NCBI GenBank assembly: GCA_037176705.1
Contig: CM073897.1
Coordinates: 40,612,488-40,676,487, forward strand
Source: Molossus alvarezi
Taxonomy: Eukaryota > Chordata > Mammalia > Chiroptera > Molossidae
Length of the DNA: 64,000 bases
Direction of reading: 5' to 3'
In this document: in pieces, positions 43,801 to 55,035 of the stretch
Layout: each line of letters begins with the position of its first letter
Position numbering within the stretch: the first letter of the stretch is position 1
The notes under the pieces: generated by a model
The model's database searches: none
The model's input: the letters and a program-made list of their open reading frames with translations, nothing else
Told to the model about the DNA's origin: nothing
Translations under genes and position numbers: made by a program

Positions 43801-44835
43801 GGGGTGCCAGTAATCATGTGTAGGTGTCAAAAATATTGTTTTGGCAGAAAGCTGGCTGTACTGTAGTTGAGCTGCTCAGAGAGGAACCTGACAGATTGTT
43901 AGGGAACTATCAGCCAAATAGTTGATGCAGTGGCGAAGGTGCAGAAATGTGGTAAATACAGACAAGGCAAAGCTTCTCCTCAGAGAAGAAGCCAAACACT
44001 GCGGAGCATGTGACATCCTCCTCCTCTGACACAGTACACTCACGTGTCCCCATTGCAGAAAGCTGTGAGCGAAGGAGCAGCTGATAAACGCGGATTTGTT
44101 AACATGATAGGTGGCGTCAACTCTTTAGCTTAAGGAAAATCTGAATCCCCTTTGGTGAATCATTCATTCCAATTTTTTCCCCCCATTTTTCTCTAAATTA
44201 TGTTGACTTTCCTTTATGCAAAACTCGTTTGTATTTTAGGAGTTTGACTAATATACATATAATTTAGTATAATTAGTGACTCTTAATAATACCATACACT
44301 ACAGAGAGACATTTGTTACCACTTCCAGTTTAAAGTTTCTTTAGCTAGACTTTAATTTTTTTTTTTTTTTACAGTTAATTCTCTGACAATTCCTGGAAAA
44401 CAGCCTGCTGCTGAGAAAGTTACTTGATTTGTATAAATCTCAACATTCTTATCCATGTTAATATAACTACAGTGATCTTTCAGGGCCTTTATTGTATTCA
44501 ATATTATAAATATTATAGTTATTGAAAGAATTGAAATAAATAATTCTTGACAAAATAGAACATTTTATTGGCACAAAAAAGTCTAGTGGTATGCGCAAAA
44601 ATGCAAAATAAAATGTGTCATATGAAAAAGATGATTGTAAATTTATATGCACATAAATATGTAAGACTTTATTGTGACATATAAGTCTGTTATAAGATAC
44701 AGTCTCTCCCAAACCCTCTGACAAACTTTTCAATTATGTTAGCACTCATACATTCTGGGCATGGAATTTCAGAACAGATTTTTATTTTTTCAATTAAAAA
44801 AAAAGATATATTCCCAAAGGCTCTGGTGTTGTAAA
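43801..44835. other. No feature recognised
   Basis: Unique-looking sequence, AT-rich in its right half; T run at 44358-44371. Confidence 0.5.
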
Positions 44836-44839
44836 TGTA

Positions 44840-45000
44840 CTTGAACTAAATATTTACTGAATCTTTTCGATGTACACCGGAGTCTCCTGGGCACTGCAGA
44901 TACAGACTGAATGAAGCAGGAAGCTTGGCCTCAAGGAAAGTTCAGGCTGAAGCAGAGGGTCTATGAGTTTTCCACGAGTAAGTGGTAACATAAGGTAGTT
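44840..45000 (-). repeat. L2-type fragment, antisense
   Basis: 'AATATTTACTGAATCTTTTC', 'GTCTCCTGGGCACTGCAGAT' and 'CTTGGCCTCAAGGAAAGTTC' fit a diverged antisense L2 tip. Confidence 0.5.
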
Positions 45001-45025
45001 GTATATAATTCTAGAGTATCTGAAA

Positions 45026-45095
45026 GGTTTACATGTTTGTATTATGATGGGTTTCCAAAAGATTTATATGTTTGTATTATAATGGGCATCCAGGG
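45026..45095. repeat. 35-bp tandem duplication
   Basis: Two adjacent 35-base units beginning GGTTTACATGTTTGTATTAT and GATTTATATGTTTGTATTAT, differing at a handful of positions. Confidence 0.9.
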
Positions 45096-45224
45096 TTCCC
45101 CCTACAAGATTGGAGACCACAGCCTAGTGAATTTGTTTTAAGAAAGTCTGGGATGGTAAAAACAGAGTTGTTTTGAGTGTGTTTCATTTGAACCATCTTA
45201 ATCTTTGTTAGTCACTTTGACAAC

Positions 45225-45350
45225 TATGTTCTAAATATATCAGCATGTCAGCTGTGACCCTGCATTTCAATGAGCACTGTGTGTATCGCTGAGATACTAT
45301 AATGAACACGATAGGCATGTTTGCAGCCTTCATGGACCTTATTATTCTTT
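45225..45350 (-). repeat. L2 fragment, antisense
   Basis: 'CAATGAGCACTGTGTGTATC', 'GAGATACTATAATGAACACG' and 'GCAGCCTTCATGGACCTTAT' match the antisense L2 tip. Confidence 0.55.
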
Positions 45351-46330
45351 TTATTTTTCCCTTTGGCTGTTGACCCCCCAGAAAGATCACACAAAAGGCA
45401 AATGCCAAGTAGCAGGTACACTTTCATAAATACTGATTCATGTAAGGTTAAGAAGTAACTTTATTTCCCTATAATTCATTGCAGTGTTTTGATTCCAAGC
45501 TGTCCATGCCTGATACAGAAACTAAATCTGGTCGCTTTCAGATAAATTCAGCACAATACAGTTATTTCTTAGTCTATCAGGTGTATCATTCAATTACACT
45601 CCACTTAGACCCCTGTGGAGAGTCTCCCTGCAGGTCCGGTGTCCCCCTGGGATTGAATGACAGCTCCAGAGGCTTGCTCTGCTGCTCACACAGTGCTGTC
45701 TTGGAGGATCCCTGTGTTCTGGAATTCATCTGCCTTGGTCTCATGCTGGACTTCCACTCCAAATGCACTCCACTGTGCACTCAGTGTAAGGGGCTGACTA
45801 ACTGCCAGGAAGACTTCGGGTACCCAGAAGGTTCCCTGGCAGGGAACCTTTGTGGAGATGCTATGGAGCCTTCACCTGAACCCCAGGGGCAATGAGTCCC
45901 ACCATGTCTTTTGGGTCTGCATTTCTTTGGCTTGGCTTGCCATGAGTTTTAGTCTCAATTTCTCATATACTATTCAGTCACTTACTCACTACAGAAAAAT
46001 CCAAACTCATACCAGTAACTCAGGTCATGTTAATTGATGTACACCTATCAGAGGTACAGAAAAGGTTAAAGAAGGCCCAAGATTAGAGAAAAAAGATCTC
46101 CCAAATTTCAAAGGGAAAGTCTCTCATACTTCTGTATTCCTCCCTCCTGGCCTGGCCCTGGGCCCACAGAGGCTGAGGCTGAGAAACAGACCCAGGCTGA
46201 AACCCCTTCTGTCCCCTGTACTCTCTGCCCTAACACCAGCCTGGACGGGTTGCTAATCTAGAACGGTGGGGGAGAAATGGGACTTTTTTAGTTCATCTTC
46301 CCCTTTCAAATCTTTTCTTTTTTATATTTA
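45351..46330. other. Unassigned, with one perfect hairpin
   Basis: Contains a 138-codon plus-strand frame (45479-45895) without a recognisable domain or compelling codon bias. It also has a 9-bp perfect inverted repeat AAGGTTCCC / GGGAACCTT with a 5-base loop at 45828-45850. Confidence 0.5.
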
Positions 46331-46347
46331 GATAAAGACTTTTGTTT

Positions 46348-46615
46348 TTTGTTTTGTTTTGTTTTTAATCCTCATCCGAGGACATTTCTCCGAGGACATT
46401 TTTCCATTTTTTGTACAGAGTAGGAGGGAGAGAGAGGAAGAGAGAGAGAGGGAAACATCGATGTGAAAGGGACACATCGAGCGGCTGCCACCCGCATGAC
46501 CAACCAGGGCCGGGGACAAACTGCAACCGAGGTACATGCCCTTAGCGGGAACCGAACCCGGGTCTCTACGGACCGCAGGCGGACGCTCTAACCGCTGAGC
46601 TAAACCGGCCAGGGC
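46348..46615 (-). mobile_element. VES SINE, type A
   Basis: On the minus strand: head 'GCCCTGGCCGGTTTAGCTCA', B-box (GGTTCGGTTCC), 'GGTTGCAGTTTGTCCCCGGC', tail with 'AAAAATGTCCTCGGAGAAAT' and a second GTCCTCGGATGAGGAT (14-bp duplication), then oligo(A). Perfect 13-bp target duplications AAGACTTTTGTTT at 46335-46347 and 46616-46628. It keeps several CpGs, so it looks comparatively young. It is the last VES in the window. Confidence 0.96.
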
Positions 46616-46644
46616 AAGACTTTTGTTTATTACGGTCTCTGTTA

Positions 46645-46745
46645 ACCTTTATTCACTATTGTTTGAGACTGACAGCAACCTCACGGTCACATCCGTATTA
46701 TAGACAGTTCCAAAGAGGAAGACATCTTTAAATAATTCACATTAT
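46645..46745 (-). repeat. MIR fragment, antisense
   Basis: 'GACAGCAACCTCACGGTCAC' and 'ATCCGTATTATAGACAGTTC' read as diverged antisense MIR. Confidence 0.45.
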
Positions 46746-46749
46746 TATG

Positions 46750-46974
46750 CTGATATTCATAAAGCATCTCGTGTTGTGTAGAGGTAAAGGACCGATGTCT
46801 TCCCACAACACTGCATCTACATTTCCATTAGTCACTTGCCCAGCTGTGTTGAGAACCTATTTGTTCAGTTCCCATGACAAAACTATAATTTCTTCAAGGA
46901 CAAGGAGACATGCCACACTCATTTTTTTATCCTGGTGCCTAGAACAGAGCTTTGCATGACATAGGTACTATAAT
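46750..46974 (+). repeat. L2 LINE 3' end
   Basis: 'TAATTTCTTCAAGGACAAGG', 'CTGGTGCCTAGAACAGAGCT' and 'TTGCATGACATAGGTACTAT' are L2 3' words. Confidence 0.62.
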
Positions 46975-47190
46975 TCCTAGCCTTTGTTGAACTCTGGCTG
47001 AGGGCTCTGCACTGAGTGGAGGGCTTTACAAATATGATGTCTTTTGATCCTCACAACCTTTGAGGCAGGTGGTATGGTGTGTTTTACATCTGAGAAACGG
47101 AAGATCAGAGACTTTCCTCAAGGCAGAGAGATTACAAGGAATGAAAGCAGAGATCAAACCTGAGTTTAACCTCTAGCTCACCTGCCTCTA
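46975..47190 (-). repeat. MIR SINE, antisense
   Basis: 'GTGGAGGGCTTTACAAATAT', 'TTTTGATCCTCACAACCTTT', 'CATCTGAGAAACGGAAGATC' and 'GATCAAACCTGAGTTTAACC': full antisense series. Confidence 0.75.
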
Positions 47191-47429
47191 AGTTAATATT
47201 TGAGTGTGTAGAGCCCACATTCTAAATCTGTTAAGTTTTAAATATCTGTCCCATTGGACTTCATGTTGAACATATCTGAGAACTCTACTATAACAGATAC
47301 ATTGATTAAAACACGTGTATCTCCATACCTAGCAAAATGGTTAGATTGTAAGCAATTTTTAATTTTTTCAATTATTTTATTTTTATACCTAATTTAAATT
47401 AATTAGTTTATATCTCAAATAAAATTTAT
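47191..47429. other. No feature recognised
   Basis: AT-rich unique-looking sequence. Confidence 0.5.
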
Positions 47430-47650
47430 GGATGGCCATGTAGATATAAAAGAGAGAGACCAATCCAAGGGAGCCCATAGTCTAATAGCAAAGATAAACC
47501 TACACACAGGGTACAATAAGTGTTTCAGTGCAATCCAGAACTCATGTGCAAGGTGGAGAGCTAGCCCAAAGGACATTTCACTTTATCTGTGGTGGGAAGG
47601 AGGGAGGCGGTGGTCAAAAATGTTCCTGCAGGAGTAGTTTAGAAGAACGA
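47430..47650 (-). repeat. Probable L2 fragment, antisense
   Basis: 'GGAGCCCATAGTCTAATAGC', 'ACACAGGGTACAATAAGTGT' and 'GGTGGGAAGGAGGGAGGCGG' suggest a mid-3' antisense L2 region. Confidence 0.45.
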
Positions 47651-49335
47651 TTTTGGCAGAAATATCAATGAGGGTCTTGGGAGCCAGTGTCCTAGGGAAT
47701 TGGGGGGCTAGCTCTTGCTTGGCTCTCAGGAATGTGTGTGTAGAGCTGCTCACTTTGAGTGTGAATCAAGGCTGCTCATGTTGACTGTACTCACGCACAG
47801 TGATTAATAGTAACTAGACTGTTTTTATAATATTCATTTATTCTACATCTTGTTCCAGCCATTACTTAAGGCGCCTTACCTAAAAATATGCAACAATTTT
47901 AAATATACTGAGAGGAAAAGAGGGGGGATGAAGATTGAGATGAAACTATGATAATATTGATACACAAGATATTCTGCTATTTAAGTCCTGTATAGTTTTT
48001 AGAACTGGGCCACAAGTTTGATCGTGAGCTTTCTAGCAGTCAATACAAAGAGGGAACCACAAAATTCCCAGCACCCATAAAATAAAAATGTAACAGATAC
48101 TCAGGAGCAACATCACTATTCCTATCATGGTGATCAAAGAAAATTCCAGCTCATGTATAAAGGGATGAGCAATGTCTTTAACAATATTTTTAAGGTGAAT
48201 ATTCTGAGTAGTTGAAAAGTTTTTTTTGTTGTTGTTTTTTCTCATATTTGTCACTAAGTATTGATGGCATCAGATTAAGTCACAGTTTAGTAGATACACA
48301 TCTGCTGAGAGATAAAGTGAGTCCCTACTGCACATATTCTCTGCTCCTTTGGAAGAACCCAAGCACAGATGTCAGCATCCAGTGGTGGTCTTTAGGTTAT
48401 CTCCTACAAGCACCGTTTCCTTTCATCATGCTTTGAGCAAATATGGACACACCGTATGTTTGAGGTTATAGTTCTCAAGTAACCCCCTGTACACATCTAC
48501 TTTATGTTTTTGGGTTAGTTAAGATTCTTCAGTAGGTCATCTGCACTGGAGACAGGGTTCACATCCTCTCATGAAAGAGGAAGACCTGAGAAAGTCATGG
48601 CCTAACTATATAGACTTCTTCCCTCTAATTTCAGATTATGAAGCAGAATCCATGGGTGAGGTGAAGACAAGATTTTTCTCAACCTTTAGTGTTGGATCAA
48701 CCTTTAGTGTTCCAAGTCAAAACAATTTCGGGATTTATATCACCACCCCACAATCTAGACACTAACTATCTGATAACCAAGGGTGATGGAGAAGAATTTT
48801 ACTTAAACACCTGATTTTTTAAATCGGCTTTATAGTCTTCAGACTTGCAGATGCTTACATGTGATGCTTTCTCTCATGGAGGCTTTTGTGATTCTGCAGA
48901 GATTCCCCTACTGAGTATTGTTCTCCTGTTTCATTTGACTCAGGCAAAACCATCACTCTTCATGATGGTCAGTTGAACTTTTAACTCAGTGCTAATAAGC
49001 CAGGCTCCATGTCTAGGTGCTGAGGTCTCTTTTGCCTTCTCTGTGACCCTCTTAGATCTCAAGACAACTCTCACTTCAGCATCCCCTCCTCTGTGACCCA
49101 CATCTAAAATTCAGGAAACATTTTCACATTCCATACCCTGATTATTTTGGGACTTGCAGAGTAAGTCCAATGCAACAGTACTTTTCAGTATCCATTCTGA
49201 AATAGAGAATCAACCGCTTCATTACATGTGCCAGACAGGAGTCAGGTTCCAACTCAGGGACACACAGAAGCAAAATCTTGAGTCAGCCTATTCATCCTTT
49301 GTCCTCTAAACTTGAGGCAAAGGAAATGATCCCCC
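47651..49335. other. No feature recognised apart from a small tandem repeat
   Basis: An L2 tip scrap may lie at 47825-47880. At 48679-48714 an 18-bp unit TCAACCTTTAGTGTTGGA / TCAACCTTTAGTGTTCCA is duplicated. Minus frame 48033-48254 (73 codons) has a hydrophobic stretch but no homolog I know. Confidence 0.5.

Positions 49336-49376
<41 letters not shown>
49336..49376. repeat. (AC)n microsatellite
   Basis: About 20 AC units. Confidence 0.97.
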
Positions 49377-49379
<3 letters not shown>

Positions 49380-49599
49380 TCAACTCTCTCCTACTTTCTC
49401 ATGTTTTCTAAGCAAGAAAAAAAGGTTCAAGTACAATTGAACAAATTTTGCTCTTTTGGTAAGTGTTGCACATGCTGATTTGTCTCTCAGACATTTTGAT
49501 ATCTAATGTTGATCGTGTTGACACTTCAGTTGAAGCTGCCATTGTCATTATGAATTGAGCACTTATTAGAACAGATGATGTGCTAGATACTAGAATGCA

Positions 49600-49800
49600 A
49601 AGAAGAAGTCTGAGTCTAAAACATAATAACTGCATGACCTTGGAAACATTACTTATGCTCTCGGTGCTCATTTTCTTCATCAGATTGGTGGAGATAATAC
49701 AAGTTCCCTCCTCACTAAGTAGTTGTAAGCATTAAAGGAGTTATTATAGATAAACTGTTTAAAATAGCATCTGATATATAATAAGTGTAAACTACATAAA
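49600..49800 (+). repeat. MIR SINE
   Basis: 'AACTGCATGACCTTGGAAAC', 'GTGCTCATTTTCTTCATCAG' and 'AGTAGTTGTAAGCATTAAAG' follow sense MIR order. Antisense L2-like words ('GAGCACTTATTAGAACAGAT') precede it at 49555. Confidence 0.58.
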
Positions 49801-50670
49801 TGTTTGGATGGAAAAATGCACAGTTTTTTTATGGGGAAGAGAGGGAGTATATGAAAATATAACTTTTATGAAACATTAAGAGTTGTCATAGAATGGGGGG
49901 TCTTATACCCAAATGCTTACAGATGCCATGGTAAAATCAAAATGAGGAAAATGGGTCAAATATAAAAAAAGTAGAGAGCAGTCAGATTTTCTTGTTGGTG
50001 GTGGTGGTTTTTCCATTTAGCTGAATATATGTCCTTAATTATTGTTTTGAGAATAAATGCAGACTGTAATGGCGGAACAGAAATCCCTGAGATATAATAA
50101 AACATCTCTACTTTTAAAACAAATAATTCTGTTATATTAGTACTCATTTATTTCTATTGAAAATATTTAATTTTACTCCTGTTTGCTCTTAGCAAGCATT
50201 GATTCTGATATTTATAATGTGGAAAAGTGATGATATAGGCACCAGGAAAATATTGTCATTTATTTACTTAAATATGCAATCTGAAAATCTTTTAGAGATT
50301 TAAAAGGACCGTTTTGATGGTTAACACTAATGTCATGTTCTGACTATCCTGGTAGGTTTAGCCTGCTGCTTAGCACTTTTTGGCCTTTATAGATGGTGGG
50401 TTATAGAAGTCTTCATAGAAACTTGTGGAATTGCTGAGAGTGTATACCATTGACCTTCATGAGCCCTTCGCTGAGAGATGGTGTGACTCCATGCAGCATA
50501 AGTAGTAGAAGAATGCTTATATGTTTAATTATTTTAGCATCAACATAACCTTTTTTCCTGGTTGTAAAGAAGGACTTCTATAAGAAGTACATTTTGTTTT
50601 GTATTTCACTTGTGTTTTGGTACAACTCTGAAATTTCCAGTGTCTTGTATGGAGCGGCAAGATGAGTAGT
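49801..50670. other. No feature recognised
   Basis: AT-rich unique-looking sequence. Confidence 0.5.
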
Positions 50671-50674
50671 AGGT

Positions 50675-50830
50675 GAGAGTGGAGGCTATGGTCAGGCATG
50701 TCTGGGTTTCATTGTTCACTTCATGACGTACTTGCTTTATGACCTTAGGCAAATCACTCAAACTTTCTGAGCTTCAGTTACCTCTTCTGTAAGATGGGAC
50801 TCATGGTAATACCTTCCCAATGATTTGATG
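50675..50830 (+). repeat. MIR SINE
   Basis: 'TTTATGACCTTAGGCAAATC', 'GAGCTTCAGTTACCTCTTCT' and 'GTAAGATGGGACTCATGGTA' are a clear MIR core. Confidence 0.75.
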
Positions 50831-51195
50831 AAAAATTCCAATTGGATTACATTTATAAAATATATAATAAGATGCTTCACATATAAAGAGACTTTATTGA
50901 ATGTTACTTGCTGTGATGATGATGCTGAAGATCAAAGAAGAGAAAGAAAAAATATCGATGACTCTAGAAATGAATGTCCTATGAAGAACAGAAGAGATAG
51001 GTGGGTGGTTCATAGGAGGCAGGATGTGTCCTTGTCTAAGATTCATGTTACTTACCACAAATAGAAAAACAATGATGAAAAATATGTAACATTTCATGTA
51101 ATAGTCATTGGCCATACAAAGACTGACTTTATTACCTTCTCTTTAAATGAACCGACACAATTTGGATATTTAGTCATGAGAAAGTGGTACTCATC
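50831..51195. other. No feature recognised
   Basis: Unique-looking sequence; short open frames on both strands (about 75 codons) look random. Confidence 0.5.
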
Positions 51196-51199
51196 AATT

Positions 51200-51340
51200 C
51201 AGAGATTAGTCCAGCCCCTATATTTTGGAGAAAAGAAAAGTAAATCTCAAGAGAATGAAGTGACTCATTTAGCATCACACAGATGAACAGTGGTGGATTT
51301 GGGAATAATCCTAGCTCTCTGTGGCCCTCGGACTCCCATA
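51200..51340 (-). repeat. MIR fragment, antisense
   Basis: 'GAATGAAGTGACTCATTTAG' and 'GCATCACACAGATGAACAG' followed by 'TAATCCTAGCTCTCTG' give diverged antisense MIR. Confidence 0.52.
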
Positions 51341-51344
51341 GTGT

Positions 51345-51589
51345 ATGTTTTCACTTTATTCATTCATTCATTTATTAACTTATTTATTCTATATTAAGGA
51401 ACATTTATTCCAGGTACTGTTTTTAGTGCTGGTAAAAGTTATAAATTAAACAGATATAGCCATTATTCTCATGGGTTTGTAGTCTAGTGTGGAAAAAAAA
51501 ACTATAAAAATGAATTTTTAAAGTTAATGTAATTGTTGATAGTAAAATAAAATGCTATTCAAAAACTAAAGGGGGTAAATCCTAATCTT
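51345..51589 (-). repeat. L2 LINE, antisense
   Basis: 'TTCATTCATTCATTTATTAA', 'GGAACATTTATTCCAGGTAC', 'TGTTTTTAGTGCTGGTAAAA' and 'CATGGGTTTGTAGTCTAGTG': antisense L2 tip. Confidence 0.65.
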
Positions 51590-51769
51590 AGCTTCTTCAA
51601 TTACAAGCTCTGTAGCTTGAACAAGGCATTTGAACTACCTCAGCCTCAGTTTCTTCATCTATAAGAGAGGAAATATATATATATATATATATGGCTGCAA
51701 TACATTTTTGAGTTAATGTCTATAAAGTATGTTGATTGCAATGTTTGCATGAGTACATCATGACTATCA
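51590..51769 (+). repeat. MIR SINE with (AT)n
   Basis: 'CAAGCTCTGTAGCTTGAACA', 'CAGCCTCAGTTTCTTCATCT', then an (AT)n run at 51673-51692 in place of the usual core end. Confidence 0.68.
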
Positions 51770-51960
51770 GTATTATTATTAATGTCCAGATACTATTCTA
51801 CGGACTTCATTTTGATTTGATTTTATCCACACAAGAAGTCTATGGATATTACAATTGAATTAGTTTTTCAGATTGGGAAACCGAGGCACAAAACAGTGTG
51901 TGAACCCACCGAAAGCCACACACATAGTAAATGTTGGAATCAGAACCCCAGCCTGGGTGC
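51770..51960 (-). repeat. MIR SINE, antisense
   Basis: 'TTTTATCCACACAAGAAGTC', 'TTTTTCAGATTGGGAAACCG', 'AGGCACAAAACAGTG' and 'GAATCAGAACCCCAGCCTGG'. Confidence 0.7.
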
Positions 51961-52079
51961 TGTCATTCTCCTTCTCCCTGGGTGTGGTCACAGGTGGTCG
52001 GGGAAGCAGTCTGTTTCCTGATTCTACTCTATCAGGGACTGAAGGTACTCAAAACTTTTGCAGAGTGTTTTTCCCCCTA

Positions 52080-52220
52080 AGCTCCAGAGTCCTCACTATT
52101 GATAAAATAGGACTATACAGTCACTTTAGGTTATTGTGAGATTCAAATGCTATAAGGTAAAGAAATTTTAAGGATATTGTTCAGCAAATAGTAAGGGCTA
52201 AATACATATCCTGTCCTGTC
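52080..52220 (+). repeat. MIR fragment, sense
   Basis: 'TTTAGGTTATTGTGAGATTC' and 'CAAATAGTAAGGGCTAAATA' fit the MIR 3' half. Confidence 0.55.
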
Positions 52221-53235
52221 TCTCACCTTTTCTTTCTGACTTCCCACATGTTTCATTGTTTGGGAGATCCTTCAATGCACTCATCGAAGAGTGGTTAAAT
52301 GTCTGTCACATGCCAACCACTCATCTGCCGCAGTGGGGGCAAGGGGAAATGGGAAGTCGTATCTAGATTGATCTTATGCTCTAGGAAGATTTGTGTTGGT
52401 GTTTTGTGCTTTCTCAGCTTAGTAATAATTGTATCTTATGATGTCTTGAGATGTGCTGTTAGCACAACAGTTCTAGGCCTATTAACAGACTGCAGTCGAC
52501 AGCGCAGTTCTGTGTTATAACCCCAACAAAACTGTTGGGAGAATGTATGAAAATAGCCATTGTGTGCATGCCCACAAGCAGAGAAAACTGCACCCTGGGA
52601 AACTGCAAAGCTAGTTGATAAGAAAGGCAACTTTTTCATTTTAAGTACTCAGTGGACATCTGTGAGGGTTTTTTCCCCCCTCCACTCAGAGTGAGTTTTT
52701 ATTTTCATTATCTCCATAGCTGTACATATTTTATCCCAGCAGATGCAACTGCAACTTCCAAATTGATCACAATCAGAGCCAGTGCAAATTTTGGGGGTGG
52801 GGGAAGACTGGGGAGCAACCGCTCTGACTCTGCAGGGCTGAGCCCTCACAAAGCTCATCATGTCTGAGACTGCTTGCTCCGGTCTTGAGCGTTCCCCACC
52901 CATGTGGCTGCCCCAGCTGTGTGCACGAAACAAAGCCAGGCAGAATTGGCTGGAAGACCATGTGGGGAAAGTGGACTGGGGCACTGTGAGCACACAAGCT
53001 CTGGATCTTCACTGAGGGAGCACATTTGGCTGCTTGATACACTGATGAGAGGCAAAGGGTGATGGGCTAAGTGGGCACCGCAGGACCAGTACCCTCCTCC
53101 GGGCCTTCCACTCCCCAAAATACCAGACCAAGAGATGCCAGTCTCTTCCATGATGTGTCTCCTCTTTACAAAGTGATGTGATAACACAGATAAAAAAGAC
53201 TGTCCTTGCCTTCAGAAGTTCAAGGACGTGAGAGA
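52221..53235. other. No clear feature
   Basis: An L2-like tip may lie at 52275-52345. The relatively GC-rich part 52640-53190 has overlapping frames on the minus strand (89-114 codons) that I cannot connect with any family. Confidence 0.5.
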
Positions 53236-53239
53236 GTGG

Positions 53240-53440
53240 TTTGATATGCAGCCTTTGCAGCTAGGCAGCCTGGACACCTCTTGCCAGTTGAGTATCCTTC
53301 GGCAAATTGCCTCTTACCTCTAAACTTGTTTCCCGGCCTATAGATTGGTAAATATATCAGTAATCACTTCATAAGAGACAGAAATGAAATAATGCAAGTT
53401 AAATGCTGGCCTATAACAAGCAATGTAGGTATTATACTTA
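53240..53440 (+). repeat. MIR SINE
   Basis: 'TTTGCAGCTAGGCAGCCTGG', 'GTATCCTTCGGCAAATTGCC', 'TCTAAACTTGTTTCCCGGCC' and 'GAAATAATGCAAGTTAAATG'. Confidence 0.68.
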
Positions 53441-53449
53441 CCCTAATGT

Positions 53450-53885
53450 TAACATTTGTTATTAAATTGTATGAAGGTATGAACCAATCACTGCAGCGCG
53501 GTGCATTTAATGCAATAAAAGAGATATATGCAAATTCTATTCCTCATTGCCTGAGGGCTTCAGGAGAGCTTTGGAGGAGGAGACACATTTATTGGAGCTG
53601 AGAGAACGTGTAAGATTCAACCATAGGATGTGCGGATGTTGGTGAGGGGATGGGTGGAGACATGCTCAAAGAACCCGCTTTGTCTGTGAAAGCATGACGA
53701 GTGACGTGTCTCAGCATAATCAGGGAGCTGCCAGTTGTTTGATGTGGCTTGAGCAGGGATCTGAAATGGCCAGGCATGAGTGGAGATGAGGCTGCAGGAT
53801 GGGCAAGAGCCAGACTTGACGTGTGCCGTCTGCATGCCTTTGAATTTTATCCTGTGCACTGGCGGCGTCTGCGGGATAAAGAGAC
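53450..53885 (-). repeat. L2 LINE, antisense
   Basis: 'GAGCTTTGGAGGAGGAGACA' and 'CATGAGTGGAGATGAGGCTG', ending with 'GCCTTTGAATTTTATCCTGT', a common antisense L2 phrase. Middle part diverged. Confidence 0.57.
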
Positions 53886-54365
53886 AGGTATAACACCTTG
53901 CACATATACACAGGTTTGATATATTAGACCACCCACTCCTCTACTCTTCTGTTTGGTCAGTTTGTGGAAATTTCTCCATTTTCTTTTTTTTTTTTAGTTG
54001 GGGAAATAATTTATAGAGAAGATCAAAAGAGTATAGAGCTCTGAATGAGTCTGCAGCTTAAAGATTAAAGAAAATACTTTCCCCGGCTCACTTCTATTGG
54101 GCTTCCCATCTCAGTTGCCCACAGTGCTAGCCACACAGATCGGGGCCCCTCAGTGCCCTGCTTTCTCTCTCGCTTTGCTCCACAGTCACTGCTATACACC
54201 TCCTGCCTCTCTACGTTCAGTCCAGCATCTGGCATGGCAGCCTTCTCTATGACGTCATCTTTTTTATAATATCACTGTCCTGTTCGGCTCTTCCTCACAA
54301 TAGAACTCTAGTTAATAAATGCAAAATAAAAGAAAAAAATAGAAAATCTGCATTTGTATTTATAC
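53886..54365. other. Unassigned; contains a palindromic CRE octamer
   Basis: TGACGTCA lies at 54250-54257, followed by an AT-rich TTTTTTATAATAT stretch. No transcript or exon evidence. Confidence 0.45.
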
Positions 54366-54369
54366 CACA

Positions 54370-55035
54370 GTAATAACTGTTACAGACAATATTTTTGCAA
54401 TGGGTGAAAATTTGAATAAAATAGGAGTTGCATTATCAAAAAGTATCTCCCCCATGATACCAAATATAATAAAAAATAGGTAGCAACTTGACAGGGAAGA
54501 AATGCAGAAGACACCAGTCTAACCAGGTGAAAAAAGTTAACGCCACCACTAGTGAGACATAACAACATTATGAACCCCTTGATAGGATGGTCTGGGAAGA
54601 GCACAACATGATTTCTGACAAACATACTCAATGTCACTTTAATCACTAAAACACCAAACAAGTCAAAGTGGGGGTGACTGTACAAAACAACTGACTAGTA
54701 CTTTACCAAAGTGTCAAGATTATGACAAACAATGGAAGACATAGGCACTGTCACCGTCTACAGGAAATCTAGGAAAGATAACTAAATGTAATGTGACATC
54801 CTTGATAGAGTCCTGACACAGAAACATAAAGAGAATGGATTAGTGAAAAAACTAGTAAGTTTTGAAATGGTCTGTAGTTTAATTAATAGTATTAGAATCA
54901 TGTTAGTGGCCCATTCTTGGTCACTGCACTTTGGTTGTATAAAATGTTAACATTAAGGAAGAAGGAAGCAAGGTAAGTCTGTACTATAATTGTAATTTTT
55001 GTGTAAATCAAAAATTAATTCAAAATAGTGTGTAT
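54370..55035 (+). mobile_element. Old L1 3' end
   Basis: Sense L1 3' UTR of an old type: 'ACAAAACAACTGACTAGTAC', 'CCAAAGTGTCAAGATTATGA', 'GATAACTAAATGTAATGTGA', 'TCTGTAGTTTAATTAATAGT', 'AAAATGTTAACATTAAGGAA' and 'TTTTTGTGTAAATCAAAAAT'. No coding remnant. The part before about 54640 is less certain. Confidence 0.77.

Noticed and set aside
45479..45895. 138-codon plus-strand frame as a gene
   Set aside because: No domain, signal or splice context recognised; within chance expectation for 64 kb.
4133..46615. tRNA genes at the VES heads
   Set aside because: The A- and B-boxes are recognisable but there is no tRNA cloverleaf or acceptor stem, and each is followed by a SINE body or A tail with target duplications.
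48033..48254. Small membrane protein on the minus strand
   Set aside because: One hydrophobic stretch in a 73-codon frame is expected from AT-rich sequence; no supporting context.
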